A stretch of 64,000 nt of DNA from Anaeramoeba flamelloides (GCA_027625915.1 JANTQA010000012.1:14594501-14658500); one strand, 5' to 3'; positions 49,201 to 62,000 are shown, counted from the stretch's first letter. Translations and numbers: made by a program. Notes: generated by a model not told the origin, from the sequence alone.

Positions 49201-49400
49201 ACCTACATTTTGACTGAAAGACTTCTTACGTCGCTTGAGGAATCTTCTAATCTTTCCAAAATTAAATTCAAATATTGTTGTTCAGAGTCTGGTTCAAGAG
49301 TTAGTTTGTTTTTTTCTAAACTATTATTAAGATCTGAAATTGCCATATAACGGATGTCGTGATCAAACGATAAAAGTTTTTTTTTAAAAGAACCTAACAT
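39933..49400 (-). CDS. CAND1: Cullin-associated NEDD8-dissociated protein (CAND1/TIP120), about 1300 aa
   Basis: Seven exons (49400-49207, 49037-48824, 48631-48475, 44375-44131, 43981-43737, 43145-41795, 41429-39933) join through GT-AG introns of 169, 192, 4099, 149, 591 and 365 bp, every phase matching, to 3903 bp. The product is a HEAT-repeat solenoid matching CAND1 end to end: LSFDHDIRYMAISDLNNSLE at the N-terminus, LNRLIPLIVKFCQEK, an acidic insert at about 310-365 where human CAND1 also has one, DLSWKVRRASVKCFLALI, NEITRLTTLKSF, ENEGTRKVVSECLGKF and VRLAALETFNFTLNNKP. It is slightly longer than the 1230-residue human protein, partly from Asn-rich loops. CAND1 clamps unneddylated cullin-RBX1 and exchanges substrate receptors. 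The chosen start agrees with the family's N-terminus. The 4.1 kb intron is full of repeats. Confidence 0.96.
43325..43385. repeat. Hairpin-mosaic fragment, block M7
   Basis: A 60 bp fragment in CAND1 intron 5 with AAATTTAGGAATTCGGGAAG followed by TGCCGTAGAGTGCCTAGG, the same opening module as 30060-30110. Confidence 0.6.
44548..44655 (+). repeat. Dispersed repeat H, copy 2 (partial)
   Basis: Shares GCCAAAGTTATAATGTGGAT, TAAAGTTTAGTGGTTTTGAC and CTCTTACATTC with 25285-25395 and the complement of 55927-56035. Confidence 0.6.
45385..45945. repeat. Hairpin-mosaic repeat, block M8
   Basis: A clear block with a GGGAGGAAATTAATTTCCTC hairpin at its left edge. Then GCCGTTAGGTTTTTTTT, TTTTCCAGAATTTAAAAGAA against CTTTTGAATACTGGAAAAGC, GGCACTTGAAGGCACTTGAC and several TTTTTAATTT..AAATTAAAAA palindromes follow. 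Confidence 0.7.
46120..46290 (+). pseudogene. LINE remnant (near zinc-binding tail)
   Basis: Shares TATTCTTATGT.TATGATAA and ACAAAATCTTGCAAT with the LINE at 29785-29850, directly upstream of where that copy encodes its zinc-binding tail. Too short and decayed to code. Confidence 0.5.
46555..46700 (+). repeat. Dispersed repeat J, copy 1 (LINE 3' UTR candidate)
   Basis: About 150 bp shared with 62590-62745: TAGGTTTAAAATGCTTCTAA, TTTGAATTAGAAGCTATGAA and TTCAAAATTCTCTCTTTATT. In both places it lies a few hundred bases downstream of a LINE tail remnant in the same orientation, so it may be that element's 3' UTR. Confidence 0.55.
47120..47463 (+). repeat. Family-2 repeat, copy 2 (diverged)
   Basis: Matches the interior and right end of 2502-2978 and the sequence just inside it: AAATTGACTTTTGAGGTTAG, TCACATTTTAATC/TTACACTTTAATC, CAATATCTTCATAAT and TTAAAGAACA.TATTTC. 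The right tip is degraded to TTAAATTACTGTA. Confidence 0.6.
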
Positions 49401-52400
49401 AAATATTGAAAAAGAGAAAAAAAAAAGAGAAAGTTAAATTTGGAAAAAATGATTTTAATTTTTTCACGATTTCTTGAAATATTGAACAAAAAAATCTTAA
49501 TTTGAAGGAAAAAAAAAATGTGCTTAATGAAAAGATTGAGAATATTTGTTTTTGTGAGTTTGAGAACTTCTAATGCATTTTTCAAAAACATAGGTTTGTT
49601 GATTTTTGAATAATAAATAGGAAAAAATTTTCACAATTTGCTTTTTCTTTATTTTCTTTTTAGAAAGTGAGTTTTCTCAAAGAACAAGGAAGAAATTTAT
49701 GTTCTATTTGAAAAATTGAAATGAAGTGAAAATTTTTCCCCATTTATAATTCAAATATCGATATTTATTTGTCTTAAACTTCATCATGATATACGTTCTG
49801 TTATATTGGGTGAAAATAGATCCTTACATGAAAGCCTGATTTCAGAAGAGAAAAAAGAAAGATAATTAGTCGAAATGTTTCACTTTATCCCCCAATACGA
49901 GTATTACTTTAGTCAAAATAAAGTGTGTAAAAAAATTTAATGTGTGTTTCAAAATAAAAAGCGTGTTTTTTAGTTATAGAAAACCAATTCATTATCCAAT
50001 CAAATAAAACAACAATAAACCCTAATTAAATATGGTATTAGTTTCTTAAAGTTATGTTATTTGCATAGAAATATTAAAAACGAAGGATTAAAATTAGAAA
50101 ATTTATCTCAAAAAATAGAAGTAAATTTTTGATGAAAATCTAATTTTTCTGAAAAATAAACAAAAAAATTCAAAAAAAATGAGAATATTAACGAAAATTT
50201 TCAACTATTGTCATGAATCATTTAAATTTCACTGAAAATAACCAGACCTTTACTTTTAAAATTGATTTGAACTTAGGTATAATATTTAGTAATGAAGATT
50301 GTATGTTGCCTTGTTATACGAAGAAAAAAAAGCACGGATAATAATTTGAAACAAGGATTATTGTCTTTGTGTACACATTATTTTGATCACTGTAAATTTA
50401 TTTTCTTTATTGAAAGATTAAGGTTATAAATTACTGAAATAAAAAAAAAGTAGTTTATATTAGGTGCCTATTTATGTTTATTTTGGCCATAGCTGATCAA
50501 TATTCAACTTTTTATTTTAATAGTAGCTAAAAATGGAATATTTTTTTTTGTTTTCCATAATTGGAATTACAGAGTCTAAGCCAAATAGATGTGGAGGTAA
50601 GTACAAATAAAATTTGAATTTTGTGGTTATCAATCAAAATTTTGATTTCAGTTTGGTTTTATTTGGGGGTTTTAAAATTTTTTTTTCTTTGAAAATTGCA
50701 ATAAAGATAATTTCAAAATTTAATAGATAATCCAAAACTCAAAAATAGACCAAAAAAATACCCCAATTTATTATATTTTTCCACACATACTATAAAACCA
50801 ACATTTTAGTTACCAATTATTAATGTTTTTATATGTAGCCTATCCCTTAAAAAAATATAAGATAAAACAAAATAACTTAATAATATTCATAATGATGAAA
50901 CAAGTAAACTAAAAAAATTCATATAGTGATAAATTTGTTGAAATATCACCTACAATGATATATAGACAAAAGGATAGATAATCTACTTACCTTTTCTATT
51001 TTTTTTTTTATTTAACCATCTCAATTTTAACATCTATCACTCATTGTAAATAAAATCATGATCAAATAGAAAATGAGTCTTAATTGAAAAAAAGAAATAT
51101 AAAAAAAAAAACAGTAAATAAAATCAAATTAGTCAAATTCTTGTTAGAATTACAAGTATTTGAGAACTGAATGAAACCGCCTTATTTCTATTTTTTTAAA
51201 CTGTTATAACTGTTTCAAAAATTTTGGAATTGAATTTATTTTCAACAATATATATATATATAATAGTATTAGAATCAAAATTTTTCTTTAAGACAATAAG
51301 GTCTGAGAAAATTCTATAACCAAATATCAACAAGACAAAAACACAAAACGAATTTCTTCGAAATATTCCCACAAATTTCAAAAAATATGACTTTTTTTGT
51401 AAAAAACAAAGTACAGATAATTTAGAGAAAATATAACCACTATATTAAGGAAAAAAATATTTTTTATTATTATTTAGAGAAAGGAGTAATTGAAGAAAAT
51501 TTATCAAATAAAAAAAAAGAGAAGAATAAAAATAATTAAAATATACATAAAAAACTATTTTCATTTTCATGACGAAATAGAAACTATCCAGGGTCCTGAA
51601 TACACAGGATGAGAAAAAACCCAATAGAAAGATTATCGATTACAGATAAAAATAAAAAAACGATTTTTTTAACAATAAAATACAGTTCTACGATTGACAT
51701 TCTATTCGTAATTTATCAAGATGGAATCTCTTCTGAAAAAAAGTTTTTAATATCAAAATGGGAAATATAAACACTAATTTACATATCTTGAAAAATATCA
51801 AAAAAATCTAAACTAAAATTCAAAATTTTCCACACAGCTAAAAAGTTACAAACAATCATAATAATATAATTTCATTGAAATTGGAAATAATTTTGATTTT
51901 TGAAAAATATGAAAATCATTTTTTCATCTTTTAGTTTTTGTTAACATTTCATTGTTTGAATTAAGTAACTTTTTTAGTTGGATCAAAATTTTTTTGAATA
52001 ATTGATATTATGTTAAAGTCAAGTTGTTCCAAATAGAAGAACTCAAATGCAATTAGTTGGTAGTATCTAACCATTTGATCGATCAATAATTCCTAATAGA
52101 ATTTAAACAAATTTACCAATCAATTTTTTTGTTTTGCTCATCTCCAAAATTTTTAACACACCCATGATTTATTTGTATTGATAATTATTTATTTATTGTT
52201 TTGTGAGTATTGTAATTTCTAAAGAAGTGTTAACATTTCAGTTAGTAAATGATTCTAATTTGGTAAATCTTCTTGAATTGACTAAATTAGTTTTTTTCTT
52301 CACAAATTGAATTTTGGTGAGTTAAAAATTTTGAATTGGGGTTTAGATCAGAAACTTTTATATTTTCAATAAAAGTAATATCTTACAAGCAAAAACATTA

Positions 52401-53014
52401 GATTACTATTAAGACTTGATAAATTGCGAATAACAATTATGGGTATTCAAATTATTATTTTAAAATTCCGTTCAATAAAAATATTTCAAAATAAATTAGA
52501 ACACTTTTTTGGAAATAACTTTGAAATTAAAATATAATTTTTTTAGAAAAAGATAGATTTTATTTTTTTTTGGACTTTTGAAATTATTTCAAATCCAAAA
52601 TAGAATACTTTTGTAAAAAAAAAAAAGAAAGAAAGGAAAAGAAAGGAATAAAAAAAACGAAAAAAAAAGAAAAAAAGGAAAAGAAAGGAAAAGAAACAAG
52701 AAAAAGAAGATTGTTTTGATTGTATGTCTATTTTAAACGCATGGTAAGTAAGATAAACAAATGTATTCAAAACGGAAAAAATAATAAATTATTTATCTTT
52801 AAACCTTCTAAAAAAAAGAAAGTTTTTAGACAAAAATGATAATTTTTTTTTTTTTTGATTTATTTGTAGGTTTATGCTTGTGTTTTTTCTTTTAACTTGT
52901 TTGGGTTTATATAATTCAGAATAAAAACTGTTACAAAAATGTGATTAAAAATAATCGAGTTTATTTAATAATAATATAAACTTGCTATTGATCATTCTGA
53001 AGCAAACCAATATT
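49401..53014. other. Gene-free region between CAND1 5' end and kinase 3' end
   Basis: CAND1's promoter must lie in its first part, but no motif stands out. Repeat C (51809-52345, inverted) is the only clear structure. A purine-rich simple-sequence tract (52615-52710) lies 300 bp downstream of the kinase stop codon. I see no further gene. Confidence 0.55.
51809..52345 (-). mobile_element. Repeat C, copy 3 (inverted)
   Basis: Complement of 39190-39728: starts TAAACTAAAATTCAAAATTT and ends AAATTTTGAATTGGGGTTTA. It carries CATTTGATCGATCAATAATT internally. The opposite orientation shows that the family transposed rather than arose by local duplication. Confidence 0.78.
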
Positions 53015-56000
53015 TTAATATTCATATTCATTTTGAGCCAATTGGGCTCTTTTAACGAGAGGGACTAATCCACGTAGAGAACATGCTTTACGAATAAATG
53101 GATGTCGAAGTAATTGGTCTGCTGAAGCCCGAGTATCAGGGTTTTGATCTAAGCATTTTGATAAAAAGTCTTTGAATTCGTCACTCCATTTTTCTGGCTC
53201 GTTCAGTTCTGGTGGGCCATGTGTTGCAATTAAAAATAATGCCTTTAAATGAAATAACCAATTTAATTATAAAAAAAAAATAATCAAAATAATTATTAGT
53301 TTGGAGTTTTAAAAATAAACTTAAAGTTTATGAAAAATTATATATTTTATAATGGAAAAATATTAAACAAGATTACTCTAATAATAAAAAAAAAGAATTA
53401 TAACATTCTAAAAACGTGTGCTGTAAAGGTGTTATAAACGTTTAAAATGTTATAAAATTTTATAATAGCAACTTTTATAACACTTATGTTTGTTATAAAA
53501 AAGGTTATACAATTCGTAACATGTTATAAACCTGTTACAAGAATATTATTTTTAAAAAAATATTGAAAAAATCATCAGGTAAAAGGGAAATTTGTTTTAG
53601 CAATGTTATTTAGACGTTATAAAAAAATTTTTTTTATTAGGGTTAATAATGAAAAAAAAAATAATAAATGACAATAATAAAATTTGTAACGTCAAAAGTT
53701 ATTTATAGAAATTGTACTGATTTTTTCTTAATGATGATTATTAAAATATTTTGAATGACGAAAACCAACTATCGAAAAAATTTTTTTGGAACAACATATT
53801 AACAGAATTGATTAAAAGATCAATATACTGAGATAAACAAAAATTTTAAGTTCAAGTTCCATTTTGTGAATTTTTTTACTAACTCACCTCTGGACAAAGG
53901 AGAAGAAAGAATTATATTTGTTTAAATTCAAAGAAACTTTTACAAACTATAAGCTTGATTTTTGAAATATTCTTTGAAATGACAACAGTGTCTTCGAATT
54001 TAACAAAAAGGAAAATGAACAAAAAAAATTTTGGTGACATTTTTTTGAATTTATCAATATTGCTAAAATATGTTGTAATTGTTTTTTTTACTAAAGATAT
54101 TTTATAATTTTGACGAGAAAATTTCTCTCATTATCTCCAAAATAGTAAATAATTAACAACATTCCAACTTGAAAATTAGAAAATGAATGACATAATTTTT
54201 TAAAATAATATCCCAAGAAATATATTAAAAACAAATAATGGAAATTATTACTCTAAGTGGAGGATATTCTAAATATGGAGGTTCGCCTTCAGCCATTTCA
54301 ATAGCCATGATTCCTAAACTCCAAATATCCACTTTAACACCATAATCCTGTCCTCTGATTAATTCAGGTGACATCCAATAAGGTGTACCAACTACGGAAT
54401 TTCTCTTTGTTACTTCCTCTGTCAATTGTGCACAATAACCAAAATCTGCAAGTTTGACTGCGCCATTTGTGTTTAATAAGACATTATCGGATTTGATATC
54501 GCGATGGATTCTGTTTAGTCCATGAATATAATTCAATGCTCTTAAATTTTCTTTACATACAACTGCAATTTGTGGTTCAGACATTTTGCAGACAGAAATG
54601 ACTTCTGTTAAATTCCCTCCATCCATATATTCCATTGCAACCTTTATTATTATTTTTTTAAATTATTATCATGAAAAAAAAAAATCAAAAAAATTAATGA
54701 CACAATATTAAAATAAATACTTGGAATTTAAATATGATTTTAAAATATAAAATTGTTGACACTGGTCTTTGGTTTTTGAATCGAGTTCAATAAAAAAAAT
54801 TAATGTTTTTTTTTGTTTTTTTCATTAAAAAGTGAGTAGTAAAAGTTCACTTATTTGGCATTTGTTTTTTTTAATTTTTGAAATAAACCGAGAATTAAAA
54901 TAAATTTTATTTTTATTTTTTAAATTAAAAAAAAACACATTTATCTTTTTCCAGAATTCAGAAGAATTAAACTAAAATCCAAAGTTTTTTATCCAATTCT
55001 CCCAAATTCTGGAAAAAAAAAACCAGTTACTTGGATACACTCTAAGGCACTTTACGGCACTTGAAGTTAGCTTTTCTCGAGTTTTCTGTTTATTTGTGAA
55101 GTGTTCTAGGTTTTTTTGAGGTTTTTTTGAGGTTTTTTTGAGGTTTTTTTGAGGTTTTTTTGAGGTTTTTTTGAGGTTTTTTTGAGGTTTTTTTGAGGTT
55201 TTTTTGAGGTTTTTTTGAGGTTTTTTTGAGGTTTTTTTGAGGTTTTCTATTTTATTTGGAAAATCAATAGATTTTCCAAATAAAACAGAAAAGCTCAAGA
55301 AGAGTATCTTTAGTTATTTTTTTAATTCTTGTTTGTGATTGGAAAATCAATAATTTTTCGTAATAAAAACAAAAATTAAAAAAACCACCATTAGCTTGTC
55401 CAAAATTTAAAACAATTAAGTAAAATCTTTAAATTTTTCTCAATTCTTGTGAATCCTAGAAAAGAGCCGTTAGTTTTTTTTTTATTTCAAAATTTAAAAA
55501 AAAACCTAGACACTCTACGGTACTCCCTAAATCCCTAATTTGAATTGAAGATTTTGAGATGCTGTTGAATCGAGTGAAACCTAGGGTGAATCTGGTCATT
55601 TCTCTCAAGAATCGGATATGCTATATAAATTGAGAGTTATTTTGTTCCAATCATATTCGGGTTCGATTTTTTTATAATAGCCAAAAAGATTCAATTCTGG
55701 TCAAACGATTTCTTCAAAGAATTAGCAATTCTCTGAATCATAAGCTCATTTTTTAATTAAAATTAAACCTTGGTGGATTTTGTAACCTTTTGAGATAACA
55801 ATTAAAGCATCAAAAATATGTAGTTATCAGGAAACGTAACACTGGAAATTCATATTGTTATTTGGACACTTATCACTGTTCCACTATCAGTTCTCTAAAA
55901 AACATTAATTTTTATAACTGAACAGAAAAGAGGTAATATCAAAAGATAGAACTTTATCCAGTTTATGAAAATCAGCCAAACTTTATCTAACGATTTTTAT

Positions 56001-59000
56001 ACTCATTATAACTTTGACAGTATTATAAATCAAATGATAACTTTTCTTGAAAAGATTGGAAAAGGAAAATAGAGAAAGCTACAAGAAAAGCATGATTTTA
56101 TTTTTAAAGTGAAGCAAAAAGAAAAAATTGAACAAAAAAAATATAAAAAAAAATAAAAAATTTTTTTAAGGGATCAGTACTTTCACGACAATCTGTCAAA
56201 ATTTTAAAATACGTTATTGGTGTGATATTACTCACTTTAAATTTTTGTAGATGCCAAGTTCCAAAAAAATATAACCTACAAAGAAACTCCGAAAAGAAAA
56301 TTTTTTCGGTGAGATCAAATTTTTTTTTCCTTTTGTTCTGAAAATGAAAAAACTATTCAATTAATTTTATTTCTTACATTATAAAAAATTTTTACACTGT
56401 TTATTGCAATTTTCATCATCATTATTAAACTCTAAATAGTCTTTATTGTAATTAATATTAATGTAAAGATATTTTTTTCTCTTTTTTTAAGATAATTCTT
56501 TTGGTTAACCAAAAAAATTAATTTATTCAACCAATTGAAAAATAATTGTTTATTGTTTTAAGAAGGATAGTTATATCAGTTAAATTTTTCAAGTCATTTA
56601 TAAATTTTATCAAGAAAATGTGCTTTTTTTCAAAAGATGAAATTTGATTTTTCAAAATAAAATTTTCTAGAAGATATTTGAGAATTCGGTAATTTTATCC
56701 ACAAAATTCAAAATCAAATTTTTTACTACCAAAAATGATCAAAATTGTTTTTTGAATTGAAATAAGGATTCGAGTGAATAAGACCAAACAATTTGTTAAA
56801 AAAATTTCCCAAAATTAATTTTTTTTCATTTTTCAAAAACCAGAAAACAAGAAAGCGACTTTTTCCAAACTTTTAACTAATAAAAAATTATTGCCTTATA
56901 GATATGGAATTTCATTGATAAAATTTTGTTAACCTTCGACCAAATATAGGGTTATTTTTACACTTATACCTCAATTAGTTTTATTCTTTGGGATTTGAAT
57001 TGAAATATTCATTATTAAAAATAATAACAAAAAATAAATTTTTGATTTTCTTTCAAAATCAAGATTTTCCAACATAAAACTAAAAATATATTACACTATT
57101 TCAAGAATTAACTTAATTGTTAAAAAAAAATAGGTTACTTTTTTTTATTTTAAAATGGAATCATGAAAATTTTGGATTTCAAAAAATAGACTAAAATTAA
57201 TAAATTGTTTAAATGAGGTTAACTCATCCATTTCATAGGTCAAAACGCAAATTACAAAAAAAATATTTTTAGAATATCTATACAAGATCTCATTGTATTT
57301 TTAAAAAATACTAGTCCCTTAATTGTTAATTATTTGATTTATTTTTTCAATTTTTAAACTATTAATCGGTAGTATTTAGATTGACAAACACTCAAAGCTA
57401 TATGATAAAAAAAATTAATTTTTTTATTCATCAAATAATTCATTTGGAGGTAATAATTAAAGCGAAAGAAATTTTTATATATATTATTAGAATCAAAATA
57501 AAATTGATTCAAAATCAAATTAGTTTTTTTTTTGACCAAAGAAAAAATTTTTTTAAAATAAACTAAATTCCAAAAATTTAGACACAGTTAAGCCAATTGA
57601 AAGAATAACAATACTGCACTTTACATTCAATTTGGAAATAATTTTGATTTTACAAATTATTTCTGTTTTTGTCTTTTTTGTTTTGTTTTCATTTCCTTTT
57701 TTCCAGTTACGTAATCTGTTTCGTTAGATCTTGAAATTTTTTTCGAAGGTTGATAGAAGATTAGTGTTGAGTTTGTTAAATTGAAAAATCACATACAATT
57801 GTTAGATGGTATCTTATCATTTGATCTGATCAACAATTGTTGGTTGAAATTTCAACAAATTTATCAATACATTTTTTGGTTGCTCATTGCATTATTTTGG
57901 ACTTACCAATTTTTATTTTTTAGTTTTATATTTTTTTCTTTTATTTGAATTGAAATGATTACGTATAAAAACATTAATACTGTGTAACTTAAATGTGGTT
58001 TTATATTAAGTTTGGTAAAATATAATAAATTGAGTTTTTGATTTTTTATACTTTTTACCTTTTCCAAATTTCCCTTTTTAAGTTGTTTGGGTTCCTCCTC
58101 TTTTTGTTTTTTTAGGTGCTTGGAGAGGTTCAAGGAATAAAAAATCATTATAAGAATTGGTGGAATTGGTCATGACTAACCTAACCAAACTTGTTAATGA
58201 TCAGATCTAAAATGAATTGAGCTGGACTTATGCAACTGTGGAGAACTGAATCCAACGAATGCGATCTGAAGCCAACCAAAGTGAACCGAATTGGACTTTA
58301 CGTACAATCTGTTGAGTCGTTACCTGGACTGGGTTTTTGCTGTCGAGTCGGTATCTTGTACTGGGATTTTGCGAAAACAAGATTTGGGAAACTTGCAAAA
58401 AAAAAAATAAAAAAAAAAGCAACTCAAAAAAAAAAAAAAAAAAAAAAAAAAAGCAACTCAATTTTGTAAAACCAAATCTTATTCTTAAAACCTTAGCACT
58501 TTATAGAATCAAACCATCTATAAAGTTTCTAAAAAACTTAATAAAGTAACCTATTTCATTTGATCTATAGTTGTTCAAATATTTAGATCTCTTTATTAAA
58601 ACAAGAAATTATTGAAAATATTGATAATTTTTTATGGGTCTATCCTTACTATGAAAAAGATAGATTAATATTTCATAACAAATTAAAAAAAAAAAAAAAA
58701 ATCTTAATGAATTAATTTAAAACAACACAGTTTGAAACTATTTTCATTAAATAATAATCGTGAAATCTATGATTTTACGCTTAAATTTCTGAAAGGGAAT
58801 TTAAGTAAAAGGGTATCCAGAGTGTAATTTACACTTCTTCAACAATAAAAAAAAAAAAAATAAATTGAGTTTTTTTTTCCTATTTTTGATTTTGGTTGTG
58901 TCCAAATTTTTGGAATGGGGTTTATTTGATCAAGTATTACGAATTAGAGATAAATTGGGAGGAATATTTTTTATTTTCAAAAATGGAAAATTTTCAAAAT

Positions 59001-62000
59001 TGTTTAATTCTCAATTTTCAATTCAAAAATTGTCAGTTCTTGGAAATTTATTGGTTATTGGTATTTTAAAAAAGCTTTTTTCGGGTAGGCTAATGTATAG
59101 TATGGTAGTTTAGAGCATGGTAGGATATGCTCAGCCAGGGTGGTTTGGATGATATGTTAGGAAATTTAGGTTAGAAATTTTGAAAAAAAAATAATTAAGA
59201 CTGGAATCGAAACCAGTACAACTTGTTTTAATGGGTAAAAATTTTACACGTAATCTTGGTGGTTGAAATTGGGCTTTGGACAGATTTTTACAATAAAGTA
59301 TTGATTATTTCAACACTTTTGGACTTTCTTCAATAAATTGTAAAATACTGATATCAAAATAAATCTTTTTGATTTTTCCTCCCTAAAACAATGAAAAACC
59401 ATTAAAAACTTTGATAATGATGAAACTAATCAAGACACTCTTCAAAAATATCAAAACATTTAATTTGATAAAGTTTGAAATTTGACCATTTTTGAAAATT
59501 TAGTATCTACCAAAATTGATTTCTGTAATAAAATACAGTTGAAATATTCATATTATAAATTTATATTACTCGGAAAATATTTTAACTAATAAATTTGAGA
59601 ACTTTTTAGTTTGTAGGTAGACATTAAATTTAAAAAAAGAAAAAAAAAAAAAATAAAGAAAATTGATTTACCCAAAGATTATCACCAGATAAAAAGGAAC
59701 CAACATATTCTACAACATTTTTATGTTTACAAGATCTCATCATAGCAATTTCATTTTGGATCATTTTCATGTTTTGTTCTCCGATTTTGCTCATAACTTT
59801 GACTGCCACAACTTTACTTGTTTTGATATGAGTAGCTTTGTAAACAAGGCCAGTAGATCTAATTATTTATTCAAAAAAAAAAAAAAAAAAAATTAATAAT
59901 TGATAATATTTATATATATAAACATCAAAATATAAAAGACAAAATAATAAAATAAAGAAGAGGAAATTATTTTTGTTGTTTAAAAGTTCAAAAAAACAAT
60001 TAGAATAGAAGCAAAATTAAAAACGCAAAGATTAAGGAGAAAAGAAATTTAGAACAAAAGAAAAAAGAAAATTTTACCCTTCACCAATTTTTTGAAGATT
60101 GTTAAAGATTTTGTTTGGATCTTCTTGGCTAATTAAGTCATCTATAATATTGTGATTCAAAATAGATTTGTTAAAAAAAATGCAGTGTTGTTTAGTATTG
60201 TGAATCAAATTAATTAGAATTATTATTTGTTAAAAATTTATGTTTTCAATTAAAAAAAAAATTTTCCAATTATTTTTTTGAAATATTACTATTTTATACA
60301 AACCAAAAAAAAATTTAAATTTTATCTCAAAGTTAAATAAGGAAGAACTTCATTAGAATTTCTCTAAATTCTTTATTTTCAATTAATTTTCTGTCGATCA
60401 GATGTTTTTATTTTTTCTCCAAATTGTGATAAAATATTTTTTGATGAAATTGAAACTAAATATTTTCATTTTTGAAATTGGAAAATTATAGTATTCCAAA
60501 AAAAAGAGATTTGGTTTTGGAATTATGCTTAAATTAAAGAATTTGATGGTAATCCCTTTTTTCATATTAATTTTTAAAATCAATTTGGTTGGTGTTTAAG
60601 TCGTGATAATAAAATATCATTGTGTTTGAAATGCTTTCTTAAAAATAATGTTTAGATTTTAATAAATAAGAGCCGAATAAATACTGATAAATCCAAGAAA
60701 ATATACAAGACTTTTTATTTCAATTTCCTTTTTGTAAATTTTTACTCGCTGTAAATACAGAACGCTTTTCATTTAAATTCAAAAAATCTGTAGAGAAAAG
60801 TTGATTTTCGAAAACTTGCTTGATTTGAAATGCTTGAAAAGTTGGGTTTTCAAATTTTGGAAATCAACCACAATTCAAAATTTTTAACAAACCAAAATTC
60901 GATTTGTGAAGAAAAAAACTTATTTAATCAATTCAAGAAGAAATACCAAATTAGAACCATTCACTAATTGAAATGTTAACACTTTTTTATAAATTACAAT
61001 ACTCACAAAACAATAAATAAATAATTATCAATATAAATAAATCATGGGTGTGTTAAAAATTTTGGAGAGAGCAAAACAAAAAAATATATTGGTAAATTTC
61101 TTGAAATTCTATTAGGAATATTGATCAATCAAATGGTTAGATACTACCAATTAATTTTATTTGAGTTCTTCTATTTTGAACAACTTGACTTTGACATAAT
61201 ATCAATTGTTGAAAAAAATTTCTGATCCAACGAAATAAGTTACGTAATTCAAAAAATGAAGTAAAACAAAAAACTAAAAGATGAAAAAATGTTTTTCATA
61301 TTTTACAAAAATCAAAATTATTTCCAATTTGAATGAAATTGTATTATTGTGATTCTTTGGAACATTTTATCTGTGTGAAAAAATTTGAATTTTAGTTTAT
61401 TTATCCAATTATCACAAAATATGGACTAAAGGTAAATGAGATAAAACAGAAAAATCAACAAAATTAAAAAAGATCTAATATCTCGGAATATGGCTCAATA
61501 ATAATAAAAAAATATATTAAAAAAAAAATTGGAAAAAGCTAAAGATAATTTCTACAGGTACGCAAACACATATACATATATACATATATTTATTCAAACC
61601 AAAAATTTATCATATGCTCTCAGAATCCAATTTTTCAAAGTTGTACTTTTACCTCGGTATTATATGGATTAGACATTTTTAATCTAGTAAAGACAGATAT
61701 CAAAACAATAGATACCTTTATCAATATAAAATTAAAAAAATCTAATCAAATTTCAAAGAGACACACACCGGCATAAATACCCCTAATTTACTCAAATGGG
61801 AGTTTAGAACTGGTCCCACTCTATATATGATTCTAAGAAGGAAAGCTGATTTCATCAAAAAAACGAAAATCATTAGAATCTGGATCGCCTAACTAAGGAT
61901 TTAAAAATGGATGAAATAGAAAAAATTGACTGTAAAAACATGGAAAAAGAAAAGATATCAAGGAAAAAAACTTCATGAGAATCATATTACGTCAATAAAA

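Larger units (their letters stand above)
54642..59671 (-). other. Kinase intron, 5.0 kb
   Basis: Interrupts the kinase domain between GDNLW and VAMEYMDGG. Contains mosaic block M9 with an 11-bp tandem array (54840-55530), a block related to 38615-38825, repeat H (55925-56165), a degenerate repeat C (57615-57905), a compositionally odd island (58140-58470) and a decayed ORF-like stretch (58560-59113). Confidence 0.8.

Noticed and set aside
52543-52770. 75-codon minus-strand frame with Phe/Ser-rich tract
   Set aside because: It is produced by a purine-rich simple-sequence run on the plus strand and lies beyond the kinase stop codon.
54972-55298. Minus-strand frame with a repeated [11 protein letters not shown] motif
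   Set aside because: It is created by the 11-bp tandem array; the periodic peptide reflects the repeat, not a gene.
59190-59225. GACTGGAATCGAAACCAGT, resembling a tRNA T-arm on the minus strand
   Set aside because: The loop is 8 bases, and no matching acceptor, D-arm or anticodon stem can be drawn around it.
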